From the NCBI RefSeq assembly GCF_017873135.1, contig NZ_JAGGJV010000004.1:124001-188000 (forward strand): 64,000 nt of DNA, given 5' to 3'. A model generated the notes under the pieces. It was not told where the DNA came from. It searched no databases and saw only the letters and a program-made list of their open reading frames with translations. Source of the stretch: Rhizobium herbae. Lineage in GTDB: Bacteria > Pseudomonadota > Alphaproteobacteria > Rhizobiales > Rhizobiaceae. A program made the translations under genes and the position numbers. This document shows positions 38,100-47,275 of the stretch, piece after piece. Each line of letters opens with the position of its first letter. Within the stretch, counting starts at the first letter, position 1.

Positions 38100-38456
38100 T
38101 CAGGCCGAAGCCTTGAAATCGAAATGCTTGCGCACGGTCTCGACGATTTCCCACGTGCCCTTGAAATCGGCCTCGACGACGAAAGCGTCGCCGGCGACGA
38201 CAGTGACCGGCGTACCGCCATCCGGCGTGATGATGATCTTGCCGGCGATCATGTGCACGAATTCATAGGCCGTGTAGGTCGCGTGGTAGGTGCCGGGCGT
38301 CGCTTCCCAATACCCCGAGACCATCGAGCCGTCCGATGATGTGTGCAGCGCCCATGTCTTCATCGACGGCGTGCCGGATACGACAACCCAGCCGTCCAAT
38401 GTGGCCGGGTCGCCGTCTGCTGGCACGGGGGCGGCGAGTTTCGTCACGGTCTGCAT
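38100..38456 (-). CDS. Cupin-domain protein (118 aa)
   Basis: A single small cupin of the Cupin_3 type. 'GYWEATPGTYHATYTAYEFVHMIAGKIIIT' is cupin motif 1 with the Glu and His ligands; 'GDAFVVEADFKGTWEI' is motif 2. Cupins of this type are mostly of unknown function; some bind amines or sugars. It is monocistronic between convergent LLM and upstream yebC, with its own terminator. Confidence 0.85.
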   Translation of the reverse strand: MQTVTKLAAPVPADGDPATLDGWVVVSGTPSMKTWALHTSSDGSMVSGYWEATPGTYHATYTAYEFVHMIAGKIIITPDGGTPVTVVAGDAFVVEADFKGTWEIVETVRKHFDFKASA

Positions 38457-38536
38457 GATCAGCTATCCTTGTTCGAAAAGGCGAAGCCTATTCTGCGGCG
38501 GGGAACGCTGACTCCCCAATTCCGACAGGCCGTGAC

Positions 38537-38565
38537 GTGAACCGGCCCAATGCTGTCCGGTTCAC
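38537..38565 (-). terminator. Stem-loop after yebC (possible terminator)
   Basis: GTGAACCGG pairs with CCGGTTCAC around an 11-nt loop, 12 nt after the yebC stop. No T-run follows on the minus strand, so termination is uncertain. Confidence 0.45.
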
Positions 38566-38576
38566 TCTTGGTCGGC

Positions 38577-39323
38577 TCAGGCCGAAAGCTTGGCCATCAC
38601 TTCGTCGGAGACTTCGAAGTTGGTGTAGACGTTCTGCACGTCGTCGTCGTCTTCCAGCGTGTCGATCAGCTTCATCAGCGACTGGGCGCGCTCTTCGTCG
38701 ACCGGCACGGTGTTCTGGGCCTTCCAGATCGCCTTGACGGTATCGGCTTCGCCGAGCGTCGCTTCAAGCGCCTTGGAAACGTCGCCGATATCCTCGAAAC
38801 CACAGATGATGAAGTGACCGTCTTCGTCGGTCGTCACGTCCTCAGCGCCGGCTTCGATCGCCGCTTCCATCACCTTGTCGACATCGCCGGCCGACAGCTT
38901 GTAGGAGATTTCGCCGACGCGGTCGAAGGAGAAGGACACCGAGCCGGTTTCACCCAGCGCGCCGCCGGCCTTGGTGAAGGTCGAGCGGACGTTGGAGGCG
39001 GTGCGGTTGCGGTTGTCGGTCAGAGCCTCGACAATGACGGCAACGCCGCCCGGGCCGTAGCCTTCGTAGCGGACTTCCTCGTAGTTCTCGCCATCGGCGC
39101 CGGAGCCCTTCTTGATGGCGCGCTCGATGTTATCCTTCGGCATCGACTGCGCCTTGGCGTTCTGGATCGCCAGGCGCAGGCGCGCGTTCATCGTCGGGTC
39201 AGGCAGGCCGCCCTTGACCGCGACGGTGATTTCGCGCGCGAGCTTGGAGAACATTTTCGACCGCACGGCATCCTGACGGCCCTTGCGGTGCATGATGTTT
39301 TTGAACTGTGAATGGCCGGCCAT
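38577..39323 (-). CDS. yebC: YebC/PmpR-family protein
   Basis: 248 aa, the standard length. It begins [20 protein letters not shown] and includes '[23 protein letters not shown]', the family signature. Members have been described as transcriptional regulators and, more recently, as factors helping ribosomes at proline-rich stretches. In many proteobacteria yebC is directly upstream of ruvC; here it is ~2 kb away and monocistronic. Confidence 0.96.
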   Translation of the reverse strand: MAGHSQFKNIMHRKGRQDAVRSKMFSKLAREITVAVKGGLPDPTMNARLRLAIQNAKAQSMPKDNIERAIKKGSGADGENYEEVRYEGYGPGGVAVIVEALTDNRNRTASNVRSTFTKAGGALGETGSVSFSFDRVGEISYKLSAGDVDKVMEAAIEAGAEDVTTDEDGHFIICGFEDIGDVSKALEATLGEADTVKAIWKAQNTVPVDEERAQSLMKLIDTLEDDDDVQNVYTNFEVSDEVMAKLSA

Positions 39324-39410
39324 GGCGCCCTCTTCTCATGCTAGTCATGTTTGGAATTGGGCGCCTTATAGTTTCATTGGCGCTTTCCGTCCAGAAGGGG
39401 CCGCCTTTTT

Positions 39411-39887
39411 TCAGTTTACGTTCAGCCGCCTCCGGCTGAGAAAAAACGAATGGCCGTCGTTTCGCTCGCAGGACAGTCCCGTCCGCGTCGAAAGACAGGA
39501 GAAAGGTCCGGCGGTCCAGGTCTCGCCGTAATCGAGTACGGAACCGGCGGAACAGCAGCCCTGATCGCCGACATCCTTGAGAAGAACCGCCGCCCCGCTT
39601 CGGGCCAGCGTCGCCCGGACATAGCGTGGCGCGATGCGGTCGCAGGACAGTTCCGGGCCGCCATCGGACGGCTGGTAGACCTCCGTCCCGCCTTCCGGCG
39701 TGTAGGTGCAGCCGATATTGCCGGACGGCAGAACGAATTCCTCCTGCCGGCCGTAGGATTTCGTCTCCGGCACGGCAACCGTCTTGTCGCCGTCTGCTGT
39801 CGGCAGGCGTGGAGGAGGCGCTCCATCGGCAAGACCAAGAGATGTCATTGAGAGAAATGCAAGAATGCAGGCAGTGAAAAATTTCAT
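39411..39887 (-). CDS. Secreted hypothetical protein (158 aa)
   Basis: A signal peptide (KFFTACILAFLSMTSLGLA, cut before DGAPPP) is followed by a mature domain with six Cys that could form disulfides: 'SGNIGCTYTP', 'LSCDRIAP', 'GDQGCCSAG', 'FSCLSTRTGLSCERNDGHSF'. The pattern resembles DUF6636-type periplasmic proteins, but that name is from memory. Function unknown. It lies 17 nt downstream of the MBL-fold gene on the same strand and may be co-transcribed. Confidence 0.75.
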   Translation of the reverse strand: MKFFTACILAFLSMTSLGLADGAPPPRLPTADGDKTVAVPETKSYGRQEEFVLPSGNIGCTYTPEGGTEVYQPSDGGPELSCDRIAPRYVRATLARSGAAVLLKDVGDQGCCSAGSVLDYGETWTAGPFSCLSTRTGLSCERNDGHSFFLSRRRLNVN

Positions 39888-39904
39888 TCCATGAATCCCG
39901 GGGG

Positions 39905-40744
39905 TCAGACTCCCTGCAGGATATAAATCAGTGGCTTCCTTGGCAAGGAACGCAGGGACACGGTAACGCTCGCCTGCTGTGCGAAACTCTTGTCGAAGCC
40001 ATCGCCGAACATCTGCAGGAAACTGGTGACCGGCGGACCGCGCCGGTGCATCGGCAGGATCAGCGCCGAGCGCAGCCGCGTCACCACACGGCTCATGCTT
40101 TCAGCCCCCATCGTCAATCCGCCATCGACCGGCACCATCAGCACGTCGAGCCGGCCGATCTCGGCATAGTCCGTATCGTCAAGTTCATGATGCAGATGGC
40201 CGAGATGGCCGATGCAGAGGCCCGCGACCTCGAAGATGAAGATCGAATTGCCGTCCGGTTCCATCGCACCACCGAAGGAGCGGATGTCCGTCGTCACATT
40301 GCGGATATAGGTATCGCCGACGACGACATCGTGATCCGCCGGCCTGCCGTCATCACCCCACCCGTGCAGCACATGCCTGATCGCCGGATCAGGCGTCAGG
40401 GTGTAGTGGCTGGAATGCGCCTTGTTCATCGTCACCACATCCGGCACGTTCGGCGGTGCATACCAGCCGCTATAGTCGGTCGCGATTGACACCCCACCGG
40501 GCGTTTCGATGAGGAATGTCGAGTGGCCGACATAGGTGATCTCGACCTCGTCGTTGACGGTCGCCTGGGCTTTGAGCGCGGCCGGCGGCTTGAAACTGGC
40601 AAAGGTAACATCCGGGAGTGCCTGCGCGATCGCCTGGCATTGGCTGACCGGTGGACGCGCATCCTGCGCATGTGCCGGGATCGGCCACAGTGCATGTACA
40701 AGCGCGATTGCGGCCAGTGGGAGCAGAAGCGATCTCGACATCAT
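39905..40744 (-). CDS. Secreted MBL-fold metal-dependent hydrolase (279 aa)
   Basis: A signal peptide (SRSLLLPLAAIALVHALWPI, cut after AHA) is followed by an UlaG/RomA-like metallo-beta-lactamase fold: 'VEITYVGHSTFLIETPGGVSIATD', 'HSSHYT', 'IGHLGHLHHELDD', 'LMVPVDGGLTM'. The first metal motif is NKAHSSHYT rather than HxHxDH, so the usual His/Asp set is altered and metal binding may differ. Likely periplasmic. ATG 40744 has GAGG 6 nt upstream; a second ATG at 40741 is possible. It leads a two-gene unit with the Cys-rich secreted protein. Confidence 0.82.
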   Translation of the reverse strand: MMSRSLLLPLAAIALVHALWPIPAHAQDARPPVSQCQAIAQALPDVTFASFKPPAALKAQATVNDEVEITYVGHSTFLIETPGGVSIATDYSGWYAPPNVPDVVTMNKAHSSHYTLTPDPAIRHVLHGWGDDGRPADHDVVVGDTYIRNVTTDIRSFGGAMEPDGNSIFIFEVAGLCIGHLGHLHHELDDTDYAEIGRLDVLMVPVDGGLTMGAESMSRVVTRLRSALILPMHRRGPPVTSFLQMFGDGFDKSFAQQASVTVSLRSLPRKPLIYILQGV

Positions 40745-40924
40745 GCAGCACCTCGCAGGCTAAGGTTGGCATGGATGCTGAGGATAGGCAGGATGGGCGC
40801 GAGGTCCAGCGGCGATTGTGTGCGACTGCTCACAATCGCGTCATTGCATTTCAGCGAAATTGGCAATCCTGAATGTGAGCCATCGTCAATTGAAGCCTCC
40901 TCGTTTAAGGCAGGCGGCAATGTT

Positions 40925-41749
40925 TTAGTCCCAGAAAGCCGGAATCGTCTCCGCTAGCCGCGGCCCAATTCTGAGCGGCGCGATGTTCTCCGCCAACCCC
41001 GTGCGGTCGGAAATCTCGACGCCGACGCCGCAGATCGTCGCCGGGCCGGACGCCGCCTCGAAACGCCCCTTCGGCATCTTGGAGATGAAGCGGTTGAGCG
41101 GCTCTTCCTTTTCCATGCCGAGTGACGAGTCGTAGTCGCCGCACATGCCGGCATCCGACATATAGGCGGTGCCGCCATTGAGGATCTGGTGATCGGCGGT
41201 CGGCACATGGGTGTGGGTGCCGACGACGAAGCTGGCGCGGCCATCGACGAAATGCCCGAAGCACTGCTTCTCGCTGGTCGCCTCCGCGTGGAAATCGAAG
41301 ATGATGGCATCGGCCTGCTCCTTCAGCGGGCAGGCAGCAAGGATCGCCTCTCCGGCCTTGAAGGGATCGTCGAGTTCCGGATGCATGAAGACGCGCCCCA
41401 TAACATTGGCAACAAGGACGCGCGCGCCGTTGCGGGCGAAATAAAGGTTCGAGCCACGTCCGGGCGTTCCGGCCGGATAGTTGGCCGGACGCAGGAACTG
41501 GTCGTGCCGCTGGCAGAAGGACACGGCCTCCTTCTGATCCCAGACATGGTTGCCGGTTGTCACCACGTCGGCACCGGCATTGATGGTCTCGAGAAAGATG
41601 TCCTCGGTGATACCGAAGCCGCCGGCGGCATTCTCACCGTTGACGATGACGAAATCGAGTTTCAGGTCGCTGATCAGGCCGGGCAGTTTTTCCCAGACCG
41701 CCGTCCGGCCGGTCTTGCCAACCATGTCACCCAGAAACAGAAGTCTCAT
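40925..41749 (-). CDS. YmdB-family metallophosphoesterase (274 aa)
   Basis: A TIGR00282-type phosphodiesterase. Motifs are 'LFLGDMVGKTGR', 'VIVNGENAAGGFGI', 'TTGNHVWDQKE', 'DFHAEATSEK' and 'GTHTHVPTADH'. Bacillus YmdB cleaves 2',3'-cyclic nucleotides and affects multicellular behaviour; whether this holds here is unknown. It starts 23 nt inside the 5-formyl-THF cyclo-ligase gene, so the two are coupled, an arrangement common in Rhizobiales. Confidence 0.93.
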   Translation of the reverse strand: MRLLFLGDMVGKTGRTAVWEKLPGLISDLKLDFVIVNGENAAGGFGITEDIFLETINAGADVVTTGNHVWDQKEAVSFCQRHDQFLRPANYPAGTPGRGSNLYFARNGARVLVANVMGRVFMHPELDDPFKAGEAILAACPLKEQADAIIFDFHAEATSEKQCFGHFVDGRASFVVGTHTHVPTADHQILNGGTAYMSDAGMCGDYDSSLGMEKEEPLNRFISKMPKGRFEAASGPATICGVGVEISDRTGLAENIAPLRIGPRLAETIPAFWD

Positions 41750-42338
41750 ATTTGCTTATTCCTAGCCCGAAGATCCGGAGCCCGCTTTCCGTCAGCATGG
41801 CGTCCAGCGCCACATCATGCGGCTCCGCCGGCACTGATGCCACTTCCTGGCAGTCAAATGCAATCCCGATCAGTCTCGGCATATGGCCTTTCAGGCGCAA
41901 ACGCTCGATCGCACGGTCGTAATATCCCGCCCCATAGCCGATCCGGTGCCCCGCCTTGTCGAAGGCCGACAGCGGCACCAGCATGATGTCCGGGTCGAGT
42001 ACGGGCGCATCCTCGCCCGGCCCGGTCGTACCGAAGCCGGTTTGAACGATCGGAGCGCCCGGCACCAGTTCGCGAAAAACGATCGTCTTCTTGTCGAGGA
42101 TGACCGGCAGGCAGAGACGGGCGCCGCGGTCGCGCAGGCGCGCCATCAGCGGCCGGATATCGACTTCCGAGCGGATCGGCCAGAATCCGGAAATCACTTG
42201 TCCGGGATCAAATTCGATGACGTCGCCGGCATGATCGAGCATCGCCAGGCTGGCCTCGATGCGCGCCTCCGGCGTCATCGAATCGCGCAACGCCAGGCGC
42301 TCCATGCGCAGTGCTGCCTTCAGTTCCCTGGGTGTCAT
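41727..42338 (-). CDS. fau: 5-formyltetrahydrofolate cyclo-ligase
   Basis: 203 aa. It converts 5-formyl-THF to 5,10-methenyl-THF with ATP. The C-terminal motif 'GHRIGYGAGYYDRAIERL' and N-terminal 'MTPRELKAALRMERLALRD' are family marks. ATG 42338 has AGGAG 9 nt upstream; ATG 42344 is too close to it. In many bacteria the gene order is zapA-ssrS-fau; here a LysR gene, a DUF1127 gene and a small HTH gene lie between the 6S RNA and this gene. Confidence 0.94.
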   Translation of the reverse strand: MTPRELKAALRMERLALRDSMTPEARIEASLAMLDHAGDVIEFDPGQVISGFWPIRSEVDIRPLMARLRDRGARLCLPVILDKKTIVFRELVPGAPIVQTGFGTTGPGEDAPVLDPDIMLVPLSAFDKAGHRIGYGAGYYDRAIERLRLKGHMPRLIGIAFDCQEVASVPAEPHDVALDAMLTESGLRIFGLGISKYETSVSG

Positions 42339-42612
42339 GCACATGCTCTCCTGCCTGCCAGTCTGCATTTCTAGTGCATCGAACGGGGACAGGGAAACCG
42401 TGCACCCGTCGCTTATGCAACTTTTTGCGACGCAAAGTCGTTGCCTGTTCAATCTGGCACAACATTAGAGGTCTGTTCATTATGCAAAACGGTTCCGCTT
42501 TCACGCTTTCAGCCGCCCATGCAAAAGGGGATTGCGATTCACATCAGGAAAACAGTTCGGTGCCCGCTTCCGGCGATGCGGGGAACTGTTCAGCTTTAAG
42601 GCGGAGCCGGAT

Positions 42613-42831
42613 ATGTCCATGAAGGACAAGATGCTGCAGGAACTCGATCCACTGGAACTGCGCTGCCTGTCATTGGCTGCGCGTGGACGGACCCGGGAAG
42701 ACATCACACGCGAAACAGACATTGCCCATGACAGGATCGACGAAGCCTTCAATTCTGCGATGCAGAAGCTGCAGGCAAGCAACGTCGCCGAGGCGGTTTT
42801 TCGTGCCGCCCGCATGGACCTGATTTCATAA
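42613..42831 (+). CDS. Small LuxR-type helix-turn-helix protein (72 aa)
   Basis: Only a GerE/LuxR-like HTH is present: 'LDPLELRCLSLAARGRTRED' then 'TRETDIAHDRIDEAFNSAMQ' and 'KLQASNVAEAVFRA', with no receiver or autoinducer domain. It may bind DNA as a small regulator. I chose ATG 42613 with GGAG ~7 nt upstream; ATG 42619 is possible, and a TTG at 42532 is unlikely. Its stop abuts the stop of the convergent DUF1127 gene. Confidence 0.7.
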   Translation: MSMKDKMLQELDPLELRCLSLAARGRTREDITRETDIAHDRIDEAFNSAMQKLQASNVAEAVFRAARMDLIS

Positions 42832-43044
42832 CATCCAGAAGCGATGTCTTTCGTCGCCCTGGATCCGACCACACCCGCAACCGGCTTCCATCCCGATATC
42901 ATCCAGCAGATGCCGGTTTTTGCCTCCGGCTATCTGCGCGAGCGACCGCCGCGCCAGACGCTCTGACTGCCATTGGGACAACTTGCGCAGAATGGCCTCG
43001 ACGGTTGAACTGAGCCGCCCCTGTGTCGCATGATCGTGCTTCAT
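42826..43044 (-). CDS. DUF1127-domain protein (72 aa)
   Basis: Residues ~20-55 carry the DUF1127 pattern 'LSQWQSERLARRSLAQIAGG' then 'RHLLDDIGMEAGCGCG', ending in a Cys/Gly-rich turn. ATG 43044 has GGGAG 8 nt upstream; an upstream in-frame start adds 9 residues. It ends against the HTH gene and is divergent from the LysR gene. Function unknown; it is the second DUF1127 gene of this window. Confidence 0.75.
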   Translation of the reverse strand: MKHDHATQGRLSSTVEAILRKLSQWQSERLARRSLAQIAGGKNRHLLDDIGMEAGCGCGRIQGDERHRFWML

Positions 43045-43131
43045 GCTCGGTACTCCCTTGGATTCATCCAAGTATCAGGCGTCGATTGACATCATGCCAA
43101 CGAATTGCGAACATGCCTGTCATTAGAAAAA

Positions 43132-44019
43132 ATGATGGCGGATGCGATGTTTCCTCCCCTTGAAAGCGATCTCCTGCGCACCTTCGTCGCCGTGGCGGAG
43201 AGCGGCAATTTCACCAAGGCGGGAGAAACGGTCGGCCGAACGCAATCGGCCGTCAGCATGCAAATCAAGAAGCTGGAAGATATTCTCGGCGAGACGCTGT
43301 TCGAGCGCGGATCGCGCGGCGTCAACATGACCGGTCACGGCGTGCGACTTCTCGACAATGCCCGCCGCATCGTCACGCTGCTGGACGACACCGCCGCGTC
43401 GATCCGGCTACCGGCCCTCGACGGTTCGGTCAGGATCGGCATTTCCGAGGAATATATCAATTCGACCCTGCCGAAGGCGCTGGGTGCTTTCGCCGCCATT
43501 CATCCGAGCGTCGAAGTGACCGTGCAGCAGGAAGTTTCGATGTCCAACCTGGCGGCACTCGATGCCGGCGAAATCGACATCGCCGTGGTTTTCGAGCCGG
43601 GCGGCCACACGCGGAACGAAGTCCTGATGGTGGACCCCACAGTATGGGTAACCTCGGATCAGCATTGCGCACACGAGCGCCGTCCTTTGCCGATCGCCAC
43701 ATACACTTACCTCAAGAACGGGTGGTGCGACGAACTGGCGCTCAAGAGCCTGCAGAAGCGCGGACTGGAGAACCGCGTCGCCTATGTCAGCCGCACAAGC
43801 AGTGGCCTGATCGCCGCGGTGACATCCGGCCTTGCCATTGCCCCGCTCACCCGCAGTAGCATTCCCGCCGGATGCCGGGAACTGACCGCCGCCGACGGCT
43901 ACGATGTCATCGATTTTTCCAACGTCATCATGAAGACCAGACCGCGCGGCAACAGGCGGATCGTCGAAAGCATGTCCAACGCCATCCGCGAGGCGTTTCG
44001 ACCACTTGCCGAGGCCTGA
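43132..44019 (+). CDS. LysR-family transcriptional regulator (295 aa)
   Basis: An N-terminal winged HTH (LESDLLRTFVAVAESGNFTK, then 'TVGRTQSAVSMQIKKLEDIL', 'LFERGSRGVNMTGHG') followed by a type 2 periplasmic-binding-like effector domain ('VRIGISEEYINSTLPKALG'). The ligand is unknown. Starts at 43132, 43135 or 43147 are all possible; upstream TTG 43105 less so. LysR proteins usually control a divergent neighbour, here the DUF1127 gene; that is inference. It converges on the 6S RNA gene. Confidence 0.92.
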   Translation: MMADAMFPPLESDLLRTFVAVAESGNFTKAGETVGRTQSAVSMQIKKLEDILGETLFERGSRGVNMTGHGVRLLDNARRIVTLLDDTAASIRLPALDGSVRIGISEEYINSTLPKALGAFAAIHPSVEVTVQQEVSMSNLAALDAGEIDIAVVFEPGGHTRNEVLMVDPTVWVTSDQHCAHERRPLPIATYTYLKNGWCDELALKSLQKRGLENRVAYVSRTSSGLIAAVTSGLAIAPLTRSSIPAGCRELTAADGYDVIDFSNVIMKTRPRGNRRIVESMSNAIREAFRPLAEA

Positions 44020-44038
44020 GTGTTTTCGGAAAAGGGAA

Positions 44039-44206
44039 AAGGTGCGATCCACACAACCGATGGACTTTTTACGATCCTGGGTGCCTACAAACGTAGGTGG
44101 GCGCCATGTGACCTAGCCCACGGGCCAGGTCAGGGACAGCTCCCGTTGGATCGAGTATGGCCCCAGGGATTGTGGTGTCCTGTCGGGAAGCGCAGACCGC
44201 AACCTT
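44039..44206 (-). ncRNA. ssrS: 6S RNA (ssrS)
   Basis: A ~168-nt minus-strand element directly downstream of zapA folds as one long hairpin. The ends pair (AAGGTTGCG at 44206-44198 with CGCACCTT at 44046-44039, one bulge). CGATCC pairs with GGATCG on either side of the upper part, and the inner part has TGACCT/AGGTCA with GCCC/GGGC and a CCTAC-N4-GTAGG hairpin. The single-stranded bubble near the middle is what 6S RNA uses to bind sigma70 RNA polymerase. The zapA-ssrS order supports the call. A TATATT at 44212-44207 may be the -10. Ends are approximate. Confidence 0.8.
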
Positions 44207-44261
44207 AATATAGAGTGCATCGGTGGCTTGCGCCAGTGGCGCTACCCAAACTTGTCAAAAT

Positions 44262-44639
44262 TCAGTTAGCTACCGGCGCCGCCTTGCCGCTGAGCTTCAT
44301 CGCGATCCCATGAATCTGCGAGGTAACCTCGGAAAGCGCCGAGGCAAGGGCCTCCTCCGCCTTCTGCTGGTCCGACAGGGTCGCGTCGCGGCCCTGCTTC
44401 AGATTGTCGGCTTCGGTCTGCAGGCTTTTCAGCCTGCGGTTCACTTCGCTGAGCTCATCCATCACCATGATGCCGGCCATGACGGTCAGGCGCAGGTCGC
44501 CGATCTCGCCGAACTGGGTTTTGAGGTGGCTGACATATTGGTCGAAGCGGGTGGCCAGTTCGGTCAGATGATCTTCCTGCCCCTCCTCGCATGCCATGCG
44601 ATAGGCCTTGCCGTCGATCGTCACCGTTACTTGCGCCAT
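44262..44639 (-). CDS. zapA: Cell division protein ZapA
   Basis: 125 aa. It begins MAQVTVTIDGKAYRMACEEG and has 'LTELATRFDQYVSHLKTQFG' and 'RLTVMAGIMVMDELSEVNRR', followed by a coiled coil, as in ZapA proteins that bundle FtsZ filaments at the division site. ATG 44639 has AGGTGA 5 nt upstream; a GTG at 44648 is rejected. It lies 32 nt after a small coiled-coil gene and is followed by 6S RNA. Confidence 0.93.
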   Translation of the reverse strand: MAQVTVTIDGKAYRMACEEGQEDHLTELATRFDQYVSHLKTQFGEIGDLRLTVMAGIMVMDELSEVNRRLKSLQTEADNLKQGRDATLSDQQKAEEALASALSEVTSQIHGIAMKLSGKAAPVAN

Positions 44640-44671
44640 ACTCGTCACCTGACCCGCAGGCGGACCCCGTC

Positions 44672-44944
44672 TCAGCGGTCCAGCACTGCCCTTATCGTTT
44701 CCATGGCCGTCACCAGACGGCGCGAGACTTCACGGTTGACTTCCTCGAGGCGATTGGCGCGAAACTGAGATTGGTCCAGTTCCTGGGCAAGACGCGAGCG
44801 ATCGGTGTTGACGCGGCGAACCTCGCCTTCGATTTCGCCTTGGTCGCGCTCCCGGTCGAAGCGCCCGTCAATCGCATTTTCGAGGCTGCTGACTGCGCCG
44901 CGCAACTCTTCGATCGCTGCCTTGACTGTCTTTCCTGCCGCCAT
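44672..44944 (-). CDS. Coiled-coil protein, DUF4164-like (90 aa)
   Basis: A 90-residue, almost fully helical, charged protein with heptad character from ~10 to 85 ('AIEELRGAVSSLENAIDGRF', 'RSRLAQELDQSQFRANRLEE', 'REVSRRLVTAMETIRAVLDR'). It resembles DUF4164 proteins that precede zapA in Rhizobiales. By position it may be a ZapB-like division partner; this is inference. ATG 44944 is preferred over GTG 44947. Confidence 0.75.
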   Translation of the reverse strand: MAAGKTVKAAIEELRGAVSSLENAIDGRFDRERDQGEIEGEVRRVNTDRSRLAQELDQSQFRANRLEEVNREVSRRLVTAMETIRAVLDR

Positions 44945-45282
44945 CACGCTTTCCTGATACGCGCCGGCCCACGTCGAATCGCCGCCCGGAGCCTGTATTT
45001 CAAGCCAATCACACTAATAAACCCATTCGGCAAGTCTCCACAACGCCAACGGCTTGCGCGGGCTGCGTAACCTGTGGATCACGAATTTTAAATCGATTAG
45101 TACGCCTCGGGCGCATTTGCCGGGATCAGGCCCGAAACTGCTCAAAAAGCATCTTTCTGCCGGGTCAAAAAGGCCGTATTTGTTGACTCCGTCGAAGCAA
45201 CTGTTATGTGTCAGCCGCTTCTCATACGGTCTTTGGAGGATAGAGACCGTTCCCTGTCCACCGAACTCAAGCGGAACAGTCA
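44945..45282. other. Divergent intergenic region upstream of tkt
   Basis: 338 bp. It holds TTGACT at 45183-45188 and a weak TATGTG at 45205-45210 (16-bp spacer), a possible tkt promoter giving a ~70-nt leader. No RNA gene or small ORF is evident. The region 45080-45110 is AT-rich. Confidence 0.4.
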
Positions 45283-47265
45283 ATGATCTCTCGCGAAAAA
45301 CACGACCGGATGGCAAATGCGATCCGATTCCTCTCCATGGACGCCGTCGAAAAGGCCAATTCCGGCCATCCCGGCCTGCCAATGGGCGCCGCCGACGTGG
45401 CAACGGTCCTATTCTCCCGTTACCTCAAATTCGATCCGAAGGCGCCGCTCTGGGCAGACCGGGATCGCTTCGTGCTGTCGGCCGGCCATGGCTCGATGCT
45501 CATCTATTCGCTGCTCTACCTGACGGGCTACGAAGACATGACGATCGAGGACCTCAAGCAGTTCCGCCAGCTCGGCTCCAAGACCGCCGGCCACCCGGAA
45601 TACGGCCATGCCTCGGGCATCGAAACCACCACCGGCCCGCTCGGTCAGGGCATTGCCAATGCCGTCGGCATGGCGATCGCCGAACGCAAGCTCGCCGAAG
45701 AATTCGGCTCCGACCTGCAGGACCACCACACCTACGTGCTCTGCGGCGACGGCTGCCTGATGGAAGGCATCAGCCACGAGGCAATCGCCCTTGCCGGCCA
45801 CCTGAAGCTCAACAAGCTGGTGCTGTTCTGGGACGACAACAACATCACCATCGACGGCGCCGTGTCGCTGTCGGATTCCACCGACCAGATCGCCCGTTTC
45901 CAGGCCGTGCACTGGAACACGATCCGCGTCGATGGCCATAATCCGGATGAGATTGCCGCTGCCATCGAAGCCGCTCAGACATCCGATCGCCCCACCTTCA
46001 TCGCCTGCAAGACCGTCATCGGCTTCGGCGCGCCGAACAAGCAGGGTACGCACAAGGTCCACGGCTCGCCGCTCGGCGCCGAGGAAATTGCCGCGACCCG
46101 CAAGGCGCTCAACTGGGAAGCCGAAGCCTTCACTGTGCCTTCAGACGTTCTCGACGCCTGGCGCGAAGTCGGTACCCATTCGGTCGGCAAACGCAAGGAA
46201 TGGGAAGGCCGCCTCGCATCCACCGAGGCCGGCAAGAAGTCCGAGTTCACCCGCCGCTTTGCCGGCGCGCTGCCCGGCGGCCTTGATGCTGCCATCGACG
46301 TCTACAAGAAGAAGCTGGCCGACGCTCCGCCGACGGTTGCCACCCGCAAGGCTTCCGAAGATGCACTCGAAGTCATCAACGGCATCGTGCCGGAAACGCT
46401 TGGCGGTTCGGCCGACCTGACGCCGTCCAACAACACCAAGACCAGCCAGATGAAGTCGATCACCCCGACCGACTTTTCCGGCCGCTACATGCACTGGGGC
46501 ATCCGCGAACACGGCATGGCCGCTGCCATGAACGGCATCGCGCTGCACGGCGGCCTGATCCCCTATTCCGGCGGCTTCATGATCTTCTCGGATTATTGCC
46601 GTCCGTCGATCCGCCTCGCAGCTCTCATGGGCATCCGCGTCATCCACGTGCTGACGCATGATTCCATCGGCGTCGGCGAAGACGGCCCGACGCACGAGCC
46701 GGTCGAGCACATGGCAGCCCTTCGCGCCATTCCGAACCTTTTGATGTTCCGGCCGGCCGACGCGATGGAAACCGCCGAATGCTGGCAGCTGGCACTGAAG
46801 GAACAGCATCGCCCGTCCGGCCTGGCGCTGACCCGCCAGAACCTTGCGCCGTCCCGCCTGGGATACGAGGCTGAAAACCTCTGCGCCAAGGGTGCCTATG
46901 AACTCCGGTCTGCAGACAACGCCAAGGTGTCGATCTTTGCCTCCGGTTCCGAAGTCGAGCTGGCCGTCAAGGCTGCCGAAGTGCTGAACGGCAAGGGCAT
47001 CGCCACCCGCGTCGTCTCCGTTCCCTGCTTCGAGCTCTTCGCTGAACAGCCGGACGCCTACCGCAAGGCCGTGATCGGCAATGCACCGGTGAAGATCGCC
47101 GCCGAAGCCGCAGTCCGCCAGGGCTGGGACTATTTCATCGGCAATGACGGTGATTTCGTCGGCATGCACTCGTTCGGCGCCTCCGGCCCGGCCAAGGATC
47201 TGTTCAAGCATTTCGGCATCACGTCGGACGCCATCGTCGCGGCCGCCGAAAAGAAGCTCGCCTGA
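45283..47265 (+). CDS. tkt: Transketolase
   Basis: 660 aa, full length. It transfers two-carbon units between sugar phosphates in the pentose phosphate pathway with thiamine diphosphate. The N-terminal '[16 protein letters not shown]' and ThDP site '[16 protein letters not shown]...NNITIDG' are present. The Glu of the pyrimidine domain is in '[23 protein letters not shown]', and '[16 protein letters not shown]' follows. It heads a plus-strand carbon-metabolism cluster with gap, pgk and fbaB, a known alphaproteobacterial order. A hairpin with a short T-run follows the stop. Confidence 0.97.
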   Translation: MISREKHDRMANAIRFLSMDAVEKANSGHPGLPMGAADVATVLFSRYLKFDPKAPLWADRDRFVLSAGHGSMLIYSLLYLTGYEDMTIEDLKQFRQLGSKTAGHPEYGHASGIETTTGPLGQGIANAVGMAIAERKLAEEFGSDLQDHHTYVLCGDGCLMEGISHEAIALAGHLKLNKLVLFWDDNNITIDGAVSLSDSTDQIARFQAVHWNTIRVDGHNPDEIAAAIEAAQTSDRPTFIACKTVIGFGAPNKQGTHKVHGSPLGAEEIAATRKALNWEAEAFTVPSDVLDAWREVGTHSVGKRKEWEGRLASTEAGKKSEFTRRFAGALPGGLDAAIDVYKKKLADAPPTVATRKASEDALEVINGIVPETLGGSADLTPSNNTKTSQMKSITPTDFSGRYMHWGIREHGMAAAMNGIALHGGLIPYSGGFMIFSDYCRPSIRLAALMGIRVIHVLTHDSIGVGEDGPTHEPVEHMAALRAIPNLLMFRPADAMETAECWQLALKEQHRPSGLALTRQNLAPSRLGYEAENLCAKGAYELRSADNAKVSIFASGSEVELAVKAAEVLNGKGIATRVVSVPCFELFAEQPDAYRKAVIGNAPVKIAAEAAVRQGWDYFIGNDGDFVGMHSFGASGPAKDLFKHFGITSDAIVAAAEKKLA

Positions 47266-47275
47266 TTTTCCGTTT

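Noticed and set aside
44253-44258. TTGACA as -35 of the 6S RNA gene
   Set aside because: No acceptable -10 lies 16-18 bp away, and TATATT at 44207-44212 is too far. It may be part of the zapA 3' region by chance.
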